From NCBI GenBank assembly GCA_964629325.1, contig CAZVSC010000006.1, positions 1 through 64,000 on the forward strand: a DNA stretch of 64,000 nucleotides, read 5' to 3'. The position numbers and the translations under genes are program-made. Numbering within the stretch: position 1 is the stretch's first letter; every line of letters starts with the position of its first letter. This document shows, piece by piece, positions 61,121 to 64,000 of this stretch. The DNA is from Eutrophocola sp964629325 (GTDB lineage: Bacteria > Pseudomonadota > Gammaproteobacteria > Pseudomonadales > Pseudohongiellaceae). The notes under the pieces are model-generated. The model had not been told where the DNA came from. It saw nothing but the letters and a program-made list of their open reading frames with translations, and ran no database searches.

Positions 61121-63121
61121 CTACCCCGATTTCTGCAGCATGAGGTTGCCCCAGGGGTCGCATACGGCTTTCCAGCCCGTCTCCAGCCAGGTGGTGGCAC
61201 TGGTTTCGACGATCAGGGCAGGCCCCTCGAGGCTGTCATCGACACACAGGGAGCTCCGCTCAACCACCTCTACCAGGCCGTCGACGCCGTACACGGATTT
61301 GCGGAACCTGCGGCCAGGATTGCCTGCACCGACCCCGGCCAGCGACGGAGCCGGTTTCTGCTCTCTTATACGTGAGCGCAGGTTGACCAGTTCAATGTCG
61401 GCAGGCAGCCGATGGCCATAGCGCAATGCGTGGCTGTCATGGAAACGCTCGGCAGTCTCCGGCAGCGTGCTCCAGCCAATGTTCAGGCTCGCCGACTGGC
61501 CGGCGTATCGCAGATCCATGCTGCGTTCAGTCTCGATGTCCGTCGCGGCGACACCCTCGGCTTCCAGCTGACGCCGGCCTTCGGCCTCCATTTCAGCGAA
61601 CAGGGCTTCTGTCGCCCCGATATCCAGGGTGGATAACAGGCACTGGCGGGTCCGGGACTGCTGGCGCTCGACCGGGGCCAGGAACATGCCCATGGCGGAC
61701 AGGACGCCGCCGTTCACCGGTACGAGGGCTTCCTTCATGCCCATGGCATCGGCCAGGGCGCAGATATGCAGGCCCCCGGCACCGCCGAAGCAACACAGGC
61801 GGAACGTTGCCGGGTCATGACCGCGTGCAACGGAAATGACGCGCAATGCCCGCGCCATGTGCTCGTTGGCTACCCGGATCACCCCCTCGGCCGCCGCCTC
61901 CGGTGACAGGCCCAGAGCACTGGCAATGGGCATCAACGCAGCCCTGGCGGCCGCCTCGTCCAGGTGCATGCTGCCGCCGAGAAAGGCGTCCGGCTGCAAC
62001 CTGCCCAGAACCAGGTTGGCATCGGTCACAGTGGCGCGCGTGCCGCCAAGGCCGTAGCAGGCAGGTCCCGGGCTGGCACCGGCGGACTGCGGGCCCACCT
62101 GGAGGAGGTTGCCGGCATCCACCTGCGCGATGGAGCCGCCGCCTGCGCCGATGGTATGCATATCGACCATGGGCACGGCGACCGGGTAGTCGCCGATCCG
62201 GCCTTCGGTGGTCAGGCCGATGGCGCCATCGATCAGGGCAACATCCGTGGAGGTTCCGCCCATGTCGAACGTCATGAGTTTGTGCTGCCCGGTGAGCTTG
62301 GACAGGAAGGCCGCTGCGGCAAGCCCGCCCGCCGGACCTGACAGCAGCAGGTTGACGGATTTCCGCGAGGCCTGTTCGGCATCGATGGTGCCGCCGGAGG
62401 ATTGCATCACGGCAAGCGAACAGGGCCGTGTGCCTGCTTGCAGCCGCAGGAGGTAGTCACGAACCAGGGGGCCGAGCGACGCGTTGAGCCAGGTGGCTAT
62501 GCCGCGTTCATATTCACGGTATTCGGGCAGTACATCGCTGGACCAGGTAATAAAAGGCGAATAATCGAGATGCTCTTCAAGGTATGCCGCGAGGGTTTGC
62601 TCGTGACCCGGCGCGAGAAACGAAAACAGCAGCGAGACCGCCACTGCATCCGGCCGCAGGGTATTGAGCGTCCTGGCCAGCGCCTCGAGACTGGCCGGTG
62701 CAAGCGGGGCCAGTTCAGCACCGGTGCTGTCGATCCGGCCTTCTGCCTCCAGGCACAGTTCCCGGGGGACGGGCGCAGTGATGGGGGGAGATTCGAGCCG
62801 GTAAAGTGCGGGCCTTGTCTGCCGGCCAATGGTCAGCAGGTCGCGAAAACCCGTGTTGGTGATGAAAGCCGTTCTCACCCCCTTGCCTTCCAGTGCCGCA
62901 TTGGTGGCCACGGTGCTGCCGTGAATGATCCTGAGCCGCCCGGCGGCGACGGCGTCGGCTAGACCCATTTCTTTGATGCCCTGTAGAATGGCGCGCTCCG
63001 GCGCATCGGGAGTGGACAGCACCTTGTGCGTCCTGAGCATGGCCTGGCCGGCGGCATCGGCGGGGGGAACAAGCAGCACGAAGTCGGTGAACGTACCACC
63101 CGTATCCACACCGAGAATCAT
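61121..63121 (-). CDS. Hydantoinase/oxoprolinase A-type subunit, orphan
   Basis: 666 residues from the ATG at 63121 (MILGVDTGGTFTDFVLLVP, the HyuA signature; GGAGCAGG upstream). N-terminal ASKHA-type nucleotide-binding region, then MTFDMGGTSTDVALIDGAIG, GAGGGSIAQVDAGN and SPGPACYGLGGT. These enzymes open hydantoins, oxoproline or acetone-type substrates using ATP and usually need a HyuB-type partner. None is adjacent, so the substrate is unknown. It is divergent from mutM with 49 bp between them. Confidence 0.9.
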   Translation of the reverse strand: MILGVDTGGTFTDFVLLVPPADAAGQAMLRTHKVLSTPDAPERAILQGIKEMGLADAVAAGRLRIIHGSTVATNAALEGKGVRTAFITNTGFRDLLTIGRQTRPALYRLESPPITAPVPRELCLEAEGRIDSTGAELAPLAPASLEALARTLNTLRPDAVAVSLLFSFLAPGHEQTLAAYLEEHLDYSPFITWSSDVLPEYREYERGIATWLNASLGPLVRDYLLRLQAGTRPCSLAVMQSSGGTIDAEQASRKSVNLLLSGPAGGLAAAAFLSKLTGQHKLMTFDMGGTSTDVALIDGAIGLTTEGRIGDYPVAVPMVDMHTIGAGGGSIAQVDAGNLLQVGPQSAGASPGPACYGLGGTRATVTDANLVLGRLQPDAFLGGSMHLDEAAARAALMPIASALGLSPEAAAEGVIRVANEHMARALRVISVARGHDPATFRLCCFGGAGGLHICALADAMGMKEALVPVNGGVLSAMGMFLAPVERQQSRTRQCLLSTLDIGATEALFAEMEAEGRRQLEAEGVAATDIETERSMDLRYAGQSASLNIGWSTLPETAERFHDSHALRYGHRLPADIELVNLRSRIREQKPAPSLAGVGAGNPGRRFRKSVYGVDGLVEVVERSSLCVDDSLEGPALIVETSATTWLETGWKAVCDPWGNLMLQKSG

Positions 63122-63170
63122 GTCCTGCTCCAGGCCTGCTGCAAAGCCCGCATTATAACTGGAAAGCTCA

Positions 63171-63986
63171 ATGCCCGAATTACCCGAAGTCGAAACCACC
63201 CGGCGCGGCATCGCCCCGCATATCCTCGGGAAGAAAGTGTCCGGTGTTGTCGTGCGCGAACGCAGCCTGCGCTGGCCGGTACCGTCACGCCTGCCGTCAT
63301 TCTTGAAGGACAGCACGGTGCGGGCGGTGAATCGTCGTGCCAAGTACCTGCTTGTCGAAACCGACACCGGCACGCTGATGATTCATCTTGGCATGTCCGG
63401 GAGCCTGCGCATCGTCGGTGCTGACCAGGCGCTGCGAAAGCACGATCACGTGGACATCGCCTTTGCCGGCGGCAGCATCCTGCGCTACCACGACCCGCGC
63501 AGGTTTGGCAGCATGCACTGGATTACCGGTGATGTCGCATCACATCCCCTGTTGTGCGACCTGGGTCCCGAGCCGCTGGCCGGCGAATTCAGCAGCGACT
63601 ACCTGGTTGCGTTGTCGCGCAAGCGCAAGGCGCCGGTAAAGACCTTCATCATGGACAGCCATGTCGTGGTTGGTGTCGGCAATATCTACGCCAACGAAGC
63701 GCTGTTTCGTGCGGGTATTCGCCCGGCGAAAGAGGCAGGAAAAATATCCGCCGAAAAATATGCGCTGCTGGTGGACGCCATCAAGGAGATCCTGGCGCAG
63801 GCCATCGAGGTCGGCGGTACCACACTGCGGGATTTTCTTGGCAGTGACGGCGAGCCGGGATATTTCAAACAGTCGCTGGCGGTATACGGCAGGGGGGGCG
63901 AACCTTGCATCACCTGCGGCACGCCACTGAAAGAAATACGCCTGGGGCAGCGTTCTACGGTTTACTGTGGCAGGTGCCAGCGGTAA
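63171..63986 (+). CDS. mutM: Formamidopyrimidine-DNA glycosylase
   Basis: 271 residues, complete. The N-terminal MPELPEVETTRRGI contains the catalytic Pro (after Met removal) and Glu; the helix-two-turn-helix VGVGNIYANEALFRAGI and a C-terminal zinc finger (CITC...CGRC) are intact. It removes 8-oxoguanine and other oxidised purines from DNA. In E. coli it directly follows rpmG; here 18 kb intervene. Confidence 0.98.
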   Translation: MPELPEVETTRRGIAPHILGKKVSGVVVRERSLRWPVPSRLPSFLKDSTVRAVNRRAKYLLVETDTGTLMIHLGMSGSLRIVGADQALRKHDHVDIAFAGGSILRYHDPRRFGSMHWITGDVASHPLLCDLGPEPLAGEFSSDYLVALSRKRKAPVKTFIMDSHVVVGVGNIYANEALFRAGIRPAKEAGKISAEKYALLVDAIKEILAQAIEVGGTTLRDFLGSDGEPGYFKQSLAVYGRGGEPCITCGTPLKEIRLGQRSTVYCGRCQR

Positions 63987-64000
63987 CAGCAGAGACAAGG

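Noticed and set aside
1..64000. CRISPR arrays, tRNA or rRNA genes, prophage or integrase genes
   Set aside because: I looked for regular repeat-spacer structure, cloverleaf-like sequences and integrase or phage-like proteins and found none; the short tandem repeats have no spacers.

Overview
The window is a 64 kb piece of a high-GC gammaproteobacterial chromosome from a draft assembly: it contains two 100-N scaffold gaps, at 8678-8777 and 60484-60583. The lineage call rests on synteny. recG, spoT, rpoZ, gmk, yicC, rph, pyrE, slmA, coaBC, radC, rpmB, rpmG and mutM run in the order known from E. coli, with the argB/algC placement known from Pseudomonas. A TonB receptor, a TRAP permease, a PQQ dehydrogenase and many envelope lipoproteins fit a free-living, probably aquatic heterotroph. 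I cannot name the species.

Layout. 0-9 kb: a TRAP-type permease pair behind a secreted double-cyclophilin gene, then a secreted beta-helix protein and its TonB-dependent receptor. 9-24 kb: housekeeping and accessory genes, mostly short operons (UspA, YaaA, methyltransferase, FemAB-like, PHP phosphatase, GFA, UbiA, DAACS symporter, serine hydrolase, small membrane proteins, aldehyde dehydrogenase). Near 24 kb a two-hairpin guanidine-II riboswitch precedes an SMR exporter gene. 24-45 kb: the core synteny block, interrupted by a PQQ dehydrogenase and a REC-PAS-GGDEF-EAL protein (between recG and spoT), by DUF4124 (between pyrE and slmA), and by argB-matB-algC (between slmA and coaBC, with dut missing). 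45-63 kb: about 18 kb inserted between rpmG and mutM, holding ubiX, a cytochrome c'-like protein, an M48 protease, two lipoproteins, a nine-gene envelope operon and an orphan hydantoinase A-type gene.

The most interesting region is 49.9-60.8 kb on the minus strand. A MotA/TolQ/ExbB-type channel protein is co-transcribed with two different von Willebrand A proteins. Each begins with the same stator-B-like membrane segment carrying an Asp, followed by a coiled coil and a VWA domain. The same operon encodes a degenerate actin/Hsp70-like protein with an FHA-like tail, a small secreted protein, a PEGA-SUMF1 protein, a TPR protein, a CsgG-like lipoprotein and a Ser-rich lipoprotein. I read it as an ion-driven envelope machine of unknown function whose B subunits may form a heterodimer.

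Smaller elements: a 273 bp MITE-like element whose terminal repeat supplies the ribosome binding site of the next gene, several intergenic arrays of 7-8 nt tandem repeats, one REP-like cruciform, a repeatedly used terminator, and a terminator-like hairpin in front of the c-di-GMP gene. The second scaffold gap is probably artefactual, because its flanks share an exact 55 bp overlap whose collapse restores one reading frame.
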